A stretch of 64,000 nt of DNA, taken from assembly GCF_009689585.1 (NCBI RefSeq), contig NZ_AP018694.1, forward strand, positions 4,765,501-4,829,500, in the 5' to 3' direction. A model generated the notes under the pieces. That model saw nothing but the letters and a program-made list of their open reading frames with translations. It made no database searches and had not been told where the DNA came from. Of the stretch, positions 1 through 9,700 are shown piece by piece. How positions within the stretch are numbered: position 1 is the stretch's first letter; each line of letters starts with the position of its first letter. The position numbers were made by a program, and so were the translations under genes. This DNA comes from Aquipluma nitroreducens (lineage in GTDB: Bacteria; Bacteroidota; Bacteroidia; Bacteroidales; Prolixibacteraceae).

Positions 1-1236
1 TCAGGAATTGATTTGCCTGCCGGTAAAGCGCAAACTGATAAAGAAAGTAATTCAGTTCGTCTGACAGGAAAGTTTTCGAACGTAAATGATATCATGAATG
101 TTCAGGTAGCTATGCCTGGGCCGGGAATGCCGGTTTATGTAAAAGATGTGGCAACTGTTATTGATGGGGTAAAAGAAATAAGTTCGGTTAGCCGTTACAA
201 TGGCGTAAACGGAATAGGTCTTTTATTGAAAAAACAAGGCGATGCCAACGCGGTAGAAGTTTCAAAATTAGTCACACGAAACTCAAACAAATTGAAAGTG
301 CAAACTCCAACTACGGGGTGAAATTTGATGTTGCCGATGATTCAACCGACATGACCATTGCGGCAGTAAATTCAGTAGTCGATGACCTGATTCTGGCTGT
401 AATCCTGGTTTCATTGGTTATGTTCCTGTTTTTACGAAGCTACCGGAACTCTTTGATCGTATTAATTGCAATCCCGACCTCATTAATTACCGCGTTTGCA
501 GTTATGTGGCTGATGGGCTTCACCTTAAACCTGATGACCTTGCTGGCCATGTCGTTAATTATCGGAATCCTGGTGGATGATGCCATCGTAATTCTGGAAA
601 ACATTCAGCGACACCTCGATATGGGAAAAGACAAGGAAACCGCGGCATTGGAAGGGCGTATGGAAATTGGATTTCAGCCATTTCAATTACGCTGGTCGAT
701 GTGGTTGTATTCTTACCGATTCTGTTTTTGCAGGTATTTGTAGCCGATATGCTGAAACAATTTCAATCGTTGTAATAACATCAACACTTACCAGCTTATT
801 GGTGGGTTTTACCTTGGTGCCATGGCTAGCTTCACGAATAGGCAAAAAGGAAGATTTACAACGACCAACTTCATGAACCGTTTTTGCTTTGGTTCGAAAA
901 CAATTAACAACATTCATCGATTGGTACGGACGTCAGTTAGAATGGGTTCTTAGCCATAAACTTATTTTTTCCGGAATCGTTATTTTCCTTTTGGTAATGA
1001 CGGGGGTGATGATGAAACAAGGCATTATCGGAAAAGAAATGATGTCGACCGGAGATCAGGAAAGTTCGTTGAATCTGGAATATGATAAAACTACAACCGT
1101 TCAGGAAAACAATATCAGAACGCAACGAGTTGAAAACTTTATCCTTCAGCAACCTGAAGTAGCTACACTTTTCAGCAACATTGCCGGGCCAAGCACAGGT
1201 ATCGGAAGTTTAGGGGTGGGCTCTGCCAATATCTCG
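1..1236 (+). pseudogene. Partial, frameshifted copy of an RND efflux pump gene
   Basis: This stretch matches positions 17339-18583 inside the intact RND permease gene. The only differences I find are nine single-base deletions (1236 versus 1245 bases), each in a run of two or more identical bases, and no substitutions. Reading is therefore broken into short pieces, including 13-321, 318-743 and 889-1239. It encodes the middle of the pump: periplasmic docking region, then the transmembrane part with VDDAIVILENIQ. The window cuts the left side, so the copy may extend further. The identity stops abruptly at base 1236. Deletions without substitutions look more like consensus error in a repeat or contig end than an old pseudogene, but a recent duplication is possible. 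Confidence 0.9.
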
Positions 1237-1440
1237 TAAGCTTGAAATTGGCCCTTTTCGTGGTTATGCTACTAGTTGGTGGAATTCATGATTTTTATTT
1301 TGGCATGAAATCGATTGATGAATGCAACAATCATTAGGAAAGAAATTCAAATGTTAGCACGGTGGACCGGAATGCTTAATCTGTTGCTGGCCTTAATTAT
1401 TGCCTTTCTGGGCATTGCGATATCGCGAGGTGGATTCTGA
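1237..1440 (+). pseudogene. C-terminal fragment of a CopD-like membrane protein
   Basis: Immediately after the RND match stops, one frame reads LKLALFVVMLLVGGIHDFYF and a second frame, after a shift near 1320-1335, reads ARWTGMLNLLLALIIAFLGI and ends at the TGA at 1438-1440. Two hydrophobic helices, an HDFYFG motif and the R-W-x-G-x-L-N-L pattern resemble the C-terminus of CopD-like or DUF2269-like small membrane proteins. That assignment is from memory of the families. The 5' part of the gene is missing, replaced by RND sequence. The fragment lies just before the DUF2249 gene on the same strand and is probably the last part of the preceding gene of that operon. Confidence 0.55.
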
Positions 1441-1466
1441 AGTTTTGATAAATAAATTCTGGAAAA

Positions 1467-2282
1467 ATGAAAATTAACAGCGAAACAAAAATATCAGTTC
1501 TAATTAAAGAAAACTCAAACGCAATTGAAGCTATCGTTTCTGTCAACCCTCATTTTAGCAAATTAAGAAATCCATTGCTCCGTGGAATATTAGCTTCAAG
1601 AACCAGTATTGGAGATGCTGCCCGAATTGGAAAATGTGACATTGAGGTTCTTTTTAAATCACTTGCTGAAATAGGTTTCGAGATTGAAAAAGATGCGATT
1701 TTGAAAGAAGAGAAAATAGAGCAATCTGCAAATTCCGAAATTTTAAACGCCATTAAATTGGCCAAGGTGACCTCGTTGGATGTCAGGCCAACTTTGGAAA
1801 GAGGTGGAGACCCATTCAATGAAATAATGGGCGAACTAATGAGGCTTCAGGATGGATACGCATTGGAAGTTATCAATACGTTTGAACCAACGCCACTGAT
1901 TAAAATAGCGAATGCCAGAGGATATTCGAGTAGGATTGAAACAAAAGAAGATGCCGTTTACACTTATTTCTTTAAAGTGGGCGAAGCCAAAGAAGAAGCC
2001 CGTTCCAGCAACCTGGTTTTCCGGGTTTCTGTGTCAGAACATGAAGAAAGAAGGGCCAAATGTAAAAAGGATATTCGTGAAATTGATGTTCGCGACTTAG
2101 AGATGCCATTACCCATGGTCACTATTTTAAAAGAGTTAGAAGAGTTGAAAGAAAACGGTGCACTCTATGTGCATCATAAAAAAGTGCCTCAATATTTATT
2201 ACCCGAATTGGCTGAACGGAATTTTAAGACCTGGATTGCCGAGGTGGACGAAAACAACGTTAAACTTTTAATTCATAAATAA
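1467..2282 (+). CDS. DUF1858/DUF2249 protein, possible redox or NO-related role
   Basis: The 271-residue protein starts with an SirA/ScdA-N-like DUF1858 segment (VNPHFSKLRNPLLR at about residues 26-39, then AARIGKCDIE). Two DUF2249-like segments follow, at about 104-175 (SLDVRPTLERGGDPFNEIM) and 207-271 (EIDVRDLEMPLPMVTILKEL). There is no signal peptide or membrane helix, so it is likely cytoplasmic. DUF1858 is the N-terminal domain of the ScdA/RIC iron-sulfur repair proteins, and DUF2249 proteins are common next to denitrification and haemerythrin genes; the biochemical function is not established. The stop codon directly abuts the ATG of the next membrane-protein gene, so the two are probably cotranslated. 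Confidence 0.75.
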   Translation: MKINSETKISVLIKENSNAIEAIVSVNPHFSKLRNPLLRGILASRTSIGDAARIGKCDIEVLFKSLAEIGFEIEKDAILKEEKIEQSANSEILNAIKLAKVTSLDVRPTLERGGDPFNEIMGELMRLQDGYALEVINTFEPTPLIKIANARGYSSRIETKEDAVYTYFFKVGEAKEEARSSNLVFRVSVSEHEERRAKCKKDIREIDVRDLEMPLPMVTILKELEELKENGALYVHHKKVPQYLLPELAERNFKTWIAEVDENNVKLLIHK

Positions 2283-3559
2283 ATGAACCAGATAGCCAGC
2301 CAAAATGCCCCATCACCAAAGGTAGTTATTCCCCATTATGCTTTCGGGGGACTGACCTGGCTCGTGGTAACCCTGCTAATCGTATTTAATCCTGAAGCTT
2401 TCACACAACATTTTTTTAATCCTGAATTACTTGCCATAACCCACTTGTTGGTGTTGGGTTGGATTACCATGATTATTTTTGGAGCCTTGTACCAGTTGCT
2501 TCCGGTCATTATGGAAGTGAAATTATACAGCGAGCCATTTGCAATAGCTTCATTTATCTTGCTGGGCTTGGGTACTATTTTGCTGGCTTTCTCTTTCTGG
2601 CAATTTTCATTTGGTGCCATCATGTTTGTTGCGGCAACATGTGTTGTTGTGGCTGTTGGATTTTTGTTGCCAATGTATTGTTTACTGCACATTCTTCCAC
2701 TAAAAAAGTGATTGATAGAACCTTCATCATTACTTCAGTAATATGGCTGTTATTCACGGTGTTGGCCGGTTTAGCCCTGGCCATTAACCAGGTTCACCCG
2801 TTTTTGAAAACTTCGCAAATCGAACTGTTAAAACTGCATTCCCACGCCGGGATTGTTGGATGGTTTATTCAGTTGATTATTGGCGTCAGCAGTAAATTGT
2901 TGCCTATGTTTATGGTGTCTCACCACGTAAATACCAAGAAGTTAAGTGTTGCTTATTACGCTATTAATATTGGGCTGATTGCAGGACTCGTGTCGTTGTT
3001 TCTGCAGATGAAATTTGGTATCGTAATGAGTGCGATTATCATCGTGCCGGGTATTTTTAGTTACCTGTCATTTATTTATGAAGCCTATACAAAAAGGGTG
3101 AAAAAACAACTTGATATCGGGATGAAACAAACGGCCTTTTCCTTTTTGATACTGGTTATTCCATTCTTCCTGATTTTCACTCTTCTGTTTAATTTCGAAT
3201 TCCTGAACAACCTGACGCTACCCCTTTCAGTGGCTTATGGAAGTGCAATTGTAATTGGGTTTATTACTTCACTGGTCATGGGGCAAACATACAAAACCTT
3301 GCCTTTTATTGTCTGGCTGAAAGTCTATCGGGGGCGGATTGGGAAAGTGGTATTGCCCTTACCGAAAGACCTTTATTCTGAAAAAGTAGCCATTGCCCAG
3401 TTATGGCTTTTTGCTGCAGGGTTTGTTTTATTACTTCTCGGAATTTCAACAACTATTGTTAATCTATTGATTATGAGCGGTATTAGCCTGTTTTTGTCGG
3501 CCGCGCTTTATAACTTTAATCTGTTCAAAATCATATTTCATAAACCAGAAAATAAATAG
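2283..3559 (+). CDS. Multi-pass NnrS/haem-copper-oxidase-like membrane protein (frameshifted)
   Basis: The gene is read in two frames. Codons from 2283 end at TGA 2709-2711, and the frame one base back continues from GTG 2708 to 3559. Together they give about 425 residues with roughly ten to twelve hydrophobic helices. Histidines sit in membrane segments (LAITHLLVLGW, LLKLHSHAGIVGWFIQLI, MFMVSHHV), as in the NnrS and oxidase-subunit-I-like proteins found in NO and denitrification clusters. The precise family is uncertain. The break falls in an A6 run: one missing A explains it, and A AAA AAG is also a classic -1 slippery heptamer. It sits between the DUF2249 gene and the MIP18 gene on the same strand. 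Confidence 0.65.
2702..2711 (+). other. A AAA AAG slippery heptamer followed by UGA
   Basis: In the upstream reading frame the codons are CTA AAA AAG TGA. A AAA AAG is the heptamer used for -1 ribosomal frameshifting in dnaX and some insertion sequences. A -1 slip here enters exactly the frame that encodes the rest of the membrane protein. A plain one-base homopolymer error gives the same picture. I saw no obvious strong downstream stem-loop. Confidence 0.4.
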
Positions 3560-3566
3560 TTTCATT

Positions 3567-3875
3567 ATGAATACGGAAGAAAAAAATATTTTTGAATTGC
3601 TCAAAGGAGTTGTTGATCCGGAATTAATGGTAAACATTATTGATCTGGGATTAATTTATGGCGTGACTTATAATGAGCCGGAACATAAAATCGATATAGA
3701 TTTAACCCTCACCTCGCCCGGGTGCCCGATGGGCGGCTTGATCATTGAAGATGCCCAACAGTTGATCGAATCCAGTTATCCCAATTTTGAAGTCAAGATT
3801 AATCTTGTATGGGAACCCATGTGGTCAATTGAAAATCTTACAGAGGCAGGTAAAGAAGCTTTAGGCCAGATATAA
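3567..3875 (+). CDS. MIP18/DUF59-family iron-sulfur cluster assembly factor
   Basis: The 102-residue protein is a single MIP18 (DUF59) domain. Seen: the N-terminal acidic helix, VVDPELMVNIIDLGLIYGV, the SPGCPMGG motif with the conserved cysteine at about residue 53, and WEPMWSIENLT near the end. Relatives (PaaD, SufT, MIP18) help insert iron-sulfur clusters or mature metalloproteins. It begins eight bases after the frameshifted membrane protein and converges with narI. An assembly role for the neighbouring nitrate or NO enzymes is plausible but inferred. Confidence 0.85.
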   Translation: MNTEEKNIFELLKGVVDPELMVNIIDLGLIYGVTYNEPEHKIDIDLTLTSPGCPMGGLIIEDAQQLIESSYPNFEVKINLVWEPMWSIENLTEAGKEALGQI

Positions 3876-3881
3876 GATGCT

Positions 3882-4583
3882 TCAGGCTGGCCGTTTTGTA
3901 AATCCGCGCCTTACCAGTTGATAACCCGATCTGAAAAAATAAGCAAGCGGCATCACAAACATGTGCATGAGTTTCGTGTAGGGGAAAATCATAAAAATGA
4001 AAAGTCCCGTTACTATGTGCAATTTGTAAATAAGGCTATGTCCTGCAATTACTACACCTGCATCTGGTTGAAAAGTAATAACCTTTTGCGCCCATTCACC
4101 TAAAGCGGCATAGTTTTCAACGGAAGATCCGGCAGAAATGGCTACAGAGATCAACCCCAGTCCCATTTCAAATAAAAGCAAAGCGATCAAGAGGATATCC
4201 GCAATTGAACTGTTTATTCTGATCCGTTGGTCCTTAAGTCGCCTGACGAGAAGTATCGTTATTCCGACCACGGCGGCGGTGCCAAAAACAGACCCCATTA
4301 TAACTGCCAATATCTTTTTTGTTGCAGTGGTCATAAACAGGTGATAAAAATGTTCAGGAGTAAAAAGGCCCATAAAGTGTCCGATAAAAACCAGGATAAT
4401 GCCATAATGAAACAAATTGCCTCCCCATCGCTGGCCTTTCTTCGAGAGAAACTGGCTCGATTCAGCTTGTAATGATTTTGATGTTTTTACTATTCGAGTG
4501 ATAACACCAAACCAGAAAAGAGTCATGGCGATGTGTGGCAAATAGGTGAATAACAGGTTGTTGATATAATTATCCATAAACAT
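3882..4583 (-). CDS. narI: Respiratory nitrate reductase gamma subunit (cytochrome b)
   Basis: NarI anchors the NarGH dimer to the cytoplasmic membrane and passes electrons from quinol through two b haems. The 233 residues contain five hydrophobic helices. The four haem-ligand histidines fit the family: H59 and H69 in NLFHYGIILVFIGHFMG, H189 in YKLHIVTG and H207 in KLMHMFVMP. The C-terminal YQLVRRG matches the usual NarI tail. The ATG overlaps the narJ stop by one base (TAATG), which indicates translational coupling. It is the last gene of the leftward operon. Confidence 0.96.
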   Translation of the reverse strand: MFMDNYINNLLFTYLPHIAMTLFWFGVITRIVKTSKSLQAESSQFLSKKGQRWGGNLFHYGIILVFIGHFMGLFTPEHFYHLFMTTATKKILAVIMGSVFGTAAVVGITILLVRRLKDQRIRINSSIADILLIALLLFEMGLGLISVAISAGSSVENYAALGEWAQKVITFQPDAGVVIAGHSLIYKLHIVTGLFIFMIFPYTKLMHMFVMPLAYFFRSGYQLVRRGFTKRPA

Positions 4584-5212
4584 TATGATTTACAATTTAA
4601 ACAAGCATTTTCGTCTCCGAATGTTACGGGCTCTTCTTCGTAAGCTTCATCAATACTGATTTCAGGCATTTCTGTTTCCATTTTTTCAATCCGGGCTTCG
4701 GCGGGTTTGCGGCCAGATAATTTGATGATGGCAGATAAAAGATATTTATATGGATTGTCCTTATCTTCCAGCTTTTTGTGAATAAAGCCTACAATATCAA
4801 TAATCTCAGAAAGATAATCCATAGCCTTTGATTGCGTTTGCATGGCAAGGAATTCGAGAAATACAGGCAGATAATCAGGTAATTCCGGACGGTTTATATT
4901 TAATCCATTTTCATTGTAAAGACCGATCAGGTCAACCATGGCCTGACCGCGGTCTTTTGAATCGCCATGTACATGCTCAAACAGGTAAAGAGAAACCGAG
5001 CGCGAATAATCGAACAGTTGAACATAGTGCTCTTGCCAAAATGTCAGTGGCTTTTTTGCAAAAAAGTCAACAAAAATGTCTATTCCGGAAATGGCTTCGG
5101 CGTTCATCAAATTCTCCTCCTTAAGTGAAGAATTAACCTGAGGTAAAAAGTCATAAATTTCCTCGTTGGGATAAGTAATCAACAGCGAAATTATTTTATA
5201 AGTTTTCAGCAT
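4583..5212 (-). CDS. narJ: Nitrate reductase molybdenum cofactor assembly chaperone
   Basis: NarJ is the cytoplasmic chaperone that matures apo-NarGH before it docks on NarI. The 209-residue helical protein has the family features YPNEEIYDFLP, the YVQLFDYSRSVSLYLFEHVHGDSKDRGQAM core and a PDYLPVFLEFL motif. I chose the ATG at 5212 because it has a GGAGG ribosome site about nine bases upstream and lies directly after the narH stop. A TTG further upstream would overlap narH. The C-terminus ends in a short Cys-containing tail (CLNCKS), a small oddity. Confidence 0.94.
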   Translation of the reverse strand: MLKTYKIISLLITYPNEEIYDFLPQVNSSLKEENLMNAEAISGIDIFVDFFAKKPLTFWQEHYVQLFDYSRSVSLYLFEHVHGDSKDRGQAMVDLIGLYNENGLNINRPELPDYLPVFLEFLAMQTQSKAMDYLSEIIDIVGFIHKKLEDKDNPYKYLLSAIIKLSGRKPAEARIEKMETEMPEISIDEAYEEEPVTFGDENACLNCKS

Positions 5213-5213
5213 T

Positions 5214-6704
5214 TTACATTCCTCCAAATAAGTTTTTCAAACGACTTTCCATGCTGCCGCACCCTTCTCCATCACTGAACCCACACTCAGCCTTATCGCC
5301 AAAGGCATCAATAGCATATTCCTTATGTGACACGGGAATTACAAAGCGGTCTTCGTAATCGGCAATGGCCATGTAGCGGTACATCTCTTCGACCATTTCA
5401 GCCGTCAGGCCTGTACCAGATAATACCCCTTCATCTTCACTGTTTTCAACAGTTTTACTCCTCATGAACGCACGCATGGCCAGCATTTTTACCAATGCTT
5501 CCCTTACCGGCTTTTCATCGCCTGCAGTGAACATATTGGCCAGATATTTAACAGGGATACGCAGCATATCTACATCCGGAATAATGCCATTGAAACCCAG
5601 TTTTCCACTTTCAACTTCTTCCTGGATAGGCGATAAAGGCGGGGTGTACCAAACCATCGGTAAAGTTCGGTACTCGGGATGAAGTGGAAAAGCTACTTTC
5701 CACTCGACTGCCATTTTGTAAACAGGCGATTTTTGAGCTGCATCGATAAAATTATCGGGAATGCCTTGTTTGCGGGCTTCTGCTATAATTTCAGGATTAT
5801 GGGGATCAAGGAAAATACCGATATGGGATTGATACAAATCAACCGGATTTTCGGAAGAGGCTGATTCCTTGATTTTTTCGGCATCGTAAAGCATTACGCC
5901 GATATACCTGATTCTTCCAACGCAAGTTTCGCTACAGATAGTTGGTTCCCCGTTTTCAATCTTCGGATAACACAGCGTGCATTTCTCAGAACGTTTGGTT
6001 TTCCAGTTGAAATAGATTTTTTTGTATGGACAGGCGCTCACGCACTGACGCCATCCCCGGCAACGATCCTGGTCGATGAGCACAATGCCATCATCTTCAC
6101 GCTTGTAAATGGCACCTGAAGGGCAGGCCGCCACACAGGTCGGATTGAGGCAATGTTCGCACAGGCGCGGCAAATACATCATGAAGGCGTTCTCGAACTT
6201 GCTGTATATCTCTTTGTCAATGTCATCAAAATTCTTCTCTTTACTGCGTTCTTCAAATGCACCCCCCAGATCGTCTTCCCAATTTGGACCTTTCTCGATC
6301 TTCTCCATCGGAAGTCCGGTAATCATTGAATGAGGCCTGGCTGTAGGTGGTGTAGCAAACTTTCCAGATGAATGTAAAATACTGTAGTTGAAGGTGAACG
6401 GTTCGTAATAGTCATCGATCTGAGGTAAGTACGGATTTGAAAAAATGTTTTTCATGATACCTGTCTTATTCCCCATACGCGGACGAAGCTTCGATTTATC
6501 GAGTACCCAGCCACCCTTCCATTTGTCCTGATTTTCCCAGTCGGTGGGATAACCCTGTCCTGGTTTAGTTTCAACATTATTAAACCAGGCATATTCCATC
6601 CCTTTGCGGGTTGTCCATACGTTTTTACAGGTAACCGAACAAGTATGACAGCCAATACATTTGTCGAGGTTTAATACCATTGCAATTTGAGCCTGTATTT
6701 TCAT
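5214..6704 (-). CDS. narH: Respiratory nitrate reductase beta subunit
   Basis: NarH carries four iron-sulfur clusters that wire electrons from NarI to NarG. The 496 residues hold the expected cysteine groups: CIGCHTCSVTC near the N-terminus, CEHCLNPTCVAACP at about 185, CRGWRQCVSACPYKK, in which a Trp replaces one Cys and so specifies a 3Fe-4S centre, and CTLCYPKIENGEPTICSETC. Length is usual for the family. There is no Tat signal, so the protein faces the cytoplasm as in classical Nar. It is 22 bases from narG and one base from narJ. Confidence 0.97.
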   Translation of the reverse strand: MKIQAQIAMVLNLDKCIGCHTCSVTCKNVWTTRKGMEYAWFNNVETKPGQGYPTDWENQDKWKGGWVLDKSKLRPRMGNKTGIMKNIFSNPYLPQIDDYYEPFTFNYSILHSSGKFATPPTARPHSMITGLPMEKIEKGPNWEDDLGGAFEERSKEKNFDDIDKEIYSKFENAFMMYLPRLCEHCLNPTCVAACPSGAIYKREDDGIVLIDQDRCRGWRQCVSACPYKKIYFNWKTKRSEKCTLCYPKIENGEPTICSETCVGRIRYIGVMLYDAEKIKESASSENPVDLYQSHIGIFLDPHNPEIIAEARKQGIPDNFIDAAQKSPVYKMAVEWKVAFPLHPEYRTLPMVWYTPPLSPIQEEVESGKLGFNGIIPDVDMLRIPVKYLANMFTAGDEKPVREALVKMLAMRAFMRSKTVENSEDEGVLSGTGLTAEMVEEMYRYMAIADYEDRFVIPVSHKEYAIDAFGDKAECGFSDGEGCGSMESRLKNLFGGM

Positions 6705-6726
6705 AATCTAATGAGTATTAAACGTG

Positions 6727-9700
6727 TTAATGTTTTACTTCTTCGTCTTTCCATTCCACTTTCTTCAGTTTGCGGACGACCACAAACTCGTCACGGTTTG
6801 ATCCGATGGTTCCGTAATAATTGAATCCATATGACAATTGAGCATATCCGCCAATCATGTGTGTTGGCTTCAGGCATAATCGCTCTACGGAGTTATGCAC
6901 ACCGCCGCGATTACCCGTTAACTGACTAATCGGCATATTTACAGTTCGTTCCTGGTTGTGATACATGATCAGTGCACCGACAGGAATCCGCTGAGATACA
7001 ATCAGCCTAGCTACGGATGCTCCGTTGCTGTTAAAGACTTCAATCCAGTCATTGTCTTTGAGTCCAATGCTGGCGGCATCTGTTTCGCTCATCCAGGCTA
7101 CCGGACCTCCGCGGCCTAGTGTGAGCATGACTAAATTGTCAGACCACGAAGAATGGATGGTCCATTTATTATGAGGTGTCATAATGTTTATGACCATGTA
7201 CTCGTCCTCCTTTTCCGCTTTACCTAGTACTTCAAGAATTGATTTGGTGTTGATAGGCGGTTTGTAAGTGACCATATTCTCCCCAAATGCAATCATCCAC
7301 GGATGATCCTGATAAAGGGTTTGCCGTCCGGTGAGTGTTCGCCACGGGATCAGTTCATGCACATTGGTATAACCAGCATTGTACGATACCTTTTCGGAAT
7401 CGATGCCGCTCCATATAGGAGAAGTGATGATCTTTCGAGGTTGCGAAAGCAGGTCGCGATAACGTATTTTTTCCTCCTCGCGGCCTAAAGCCAGATGCGT
7501 GTGTTTGCGTCCTGTAATTGCTTCCAGCGCTTTCCAGGCTTTCATGGCAACCGCGCCATTGGTCTCAGGAGCCAGAGAAAGAATAACCTCAGCAGCCTGA
7601 ATGTCCGTTTCAATCTTCGGAAGACCTTTGGTTTCACCTTCTTCACTTTTGGTATTATTAAGGAGTGCAAGCAGGTCTATTTCGGCCTCTGTGTTCCAGT
7701 TAATTCCTTTACCACCATTGCCCAGAGTCTTCATCAGTGGCCCCAGACTGGTGAACCGATTGTAAGTTTCCGGATAATTACGTTTCAGAGTGATTATTTT
7801 TGAGAAGTTGATTCCGGGCTTTATTTCTAAATCCGAATTTTTCCAATCTTTTGCGTCGGTAGTCTCCGATAACTCCATCGGAGTATCGTGTTGAAGCGGA
7901 AGCAATACAATGTCAGTCTCGTTGTCAAGATGTCCTTTAGCCAGTATTGAAAATTTTTCTGCCAACCCTTTAAATATATCCCAATCTGTTCGGGATTCCC
8001 ATACAGGATCAACTGCCCGTGAAAATGGATGAATAAATGGGTGCATGTCGCTGGTACTCAGATCGTTTTTTTCGTACCACGAAGCGGCCGGAAGCAAAAT
8101 GTCTGAATGCAATCCGGTGGTTGACATCCTGAAATCGAGGCTTACCAGCAGATCAAGCTTTCCTTCCGGGGCATCGTCGTGCCATTTGACTTCGGAAGGT
8201 AAGGTCTGTCCCAATTCTTTCAGATCGTTGCCCTGAACGCTATTTTGTGCTCCCAGCAAGTGCTTCATAAAATATTCCATTCCTTTTGCGCTTGACCCCA
8301 ACAGGTTCGATCTCCAAACAAAAAGGTTGCGCGGGAAGTTGGCTGGATTGTCGGGATCTTCGGAGGCCAAAGTCAGTTTCCCGCTTTTTAATCGCGAAAC
8401 CACATATTCTTCTGAAGTCACACCTGCAGATTCTGCTTCTTTGGCAATTGTTAACGGATTTTTGCTCAGTTGCGGAGCACTCGGTAACCAACCCATGCGC
8501 TCTGCGCGAACATTGCAATCGATGAGTGAAAGATTTTCCCATTCCGACTTATTGGTAAGAGGAGAAAGCAATCCGTTTAGTTTCACTTTCTCATACCTCC
8601 ATTGGTCAGTGTGCATATACATGAATGAGGTGGTATTCATTTGCCTTGGCGGACGGTTCCAGTCGAGGGCAAATGCCAGTGGTAACCAACCTGTCTGAGG
8701 CCTGAGTTTTTCCTGACCAACGTAATGAGACCAACCACCGCCCGACTGGCCGACACAACCACAAAATACCAGCATGTTGATAGCGCTCCGGTAAATCATA
8801 TCAGTATGATACCAGTGGTTGACTCCGGCCCCGATAATAATCATTGACTTTCCTTCGGTAGCCGCCGCATTCTCAGCAAATTGTCTGGCGGTAGAGATGA
8901 TGTGTTGAGCTGGAACTCCGGTAATTTTTTCCTGCCATTTTGGAGTAAAAGGCAGGTCCTCGTCATAGCTTTTTGCTGAATTCGGGGCATCAAAACCACG
9001 GTCAATTCCATAGTTGGCAACCATCAGGTCGAATACAGTGCAGGTATAAATTTCACCCTGAATGGTTTTGATTTTTCTGACCGGCACTTTGCGTTCAATA
9101 ATATCGTCGTGGCCTGTTGCCGAAAAATGTTCGTGTTTAAAAGTCGAGCCTCCAAAATAAGGGAACTGCACATGAATCACTTCATCATGCTTTTCAAAAA
9201 GTGAAAGTTCAGGAATAATATCGGCGCCGGTTTTGCTGTCCTTTAGCTCGAGATTCCATTTTTGTTTTTTCTCCCATCGCGATCCGATCGTCCCGTTTGG
9301 CACCACATAGTTGCCCGACAGTTCGTCGAGTAAAACAGGTTTCCATTCCGATTTTTCACCTATAACGGGCATATTTTTAAGATCACTGGCCCTGAGAAGA
9401 GTTCCACTCATATATTTCCCGTCTTTTTTCTCAATCTTAACCAGAAAAGGCAAATCAGAATATTGACGGGCATATTTCTCAAAATAGGGTGTTTTTTTAT
9501 CCAGATAAAACTCTTTCAGGATCACATGTCCCATGGCCATACCCAAAGCAGCATCGGTGCCTTGTTTGGGTTTCATCCATAAATCGGCAAATTTAACGGC
9601 ATCGCTGTAGTCGGGGGCAATAACGATCGATTTTGTCCCTTTATAGCGAACCTGAGTATAGAAAGGAGAATCAGGTGTGCGTGTAAGCGGAACATTAGAT

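Noticed and set aside
1237-1275. AAGCTT, ACTAGT and GAATTC near the joint, looking like vector sequence
   Set aside because: The bases continue as a plausible membrane protein in frame, so restriction-site-like words are coincidental.
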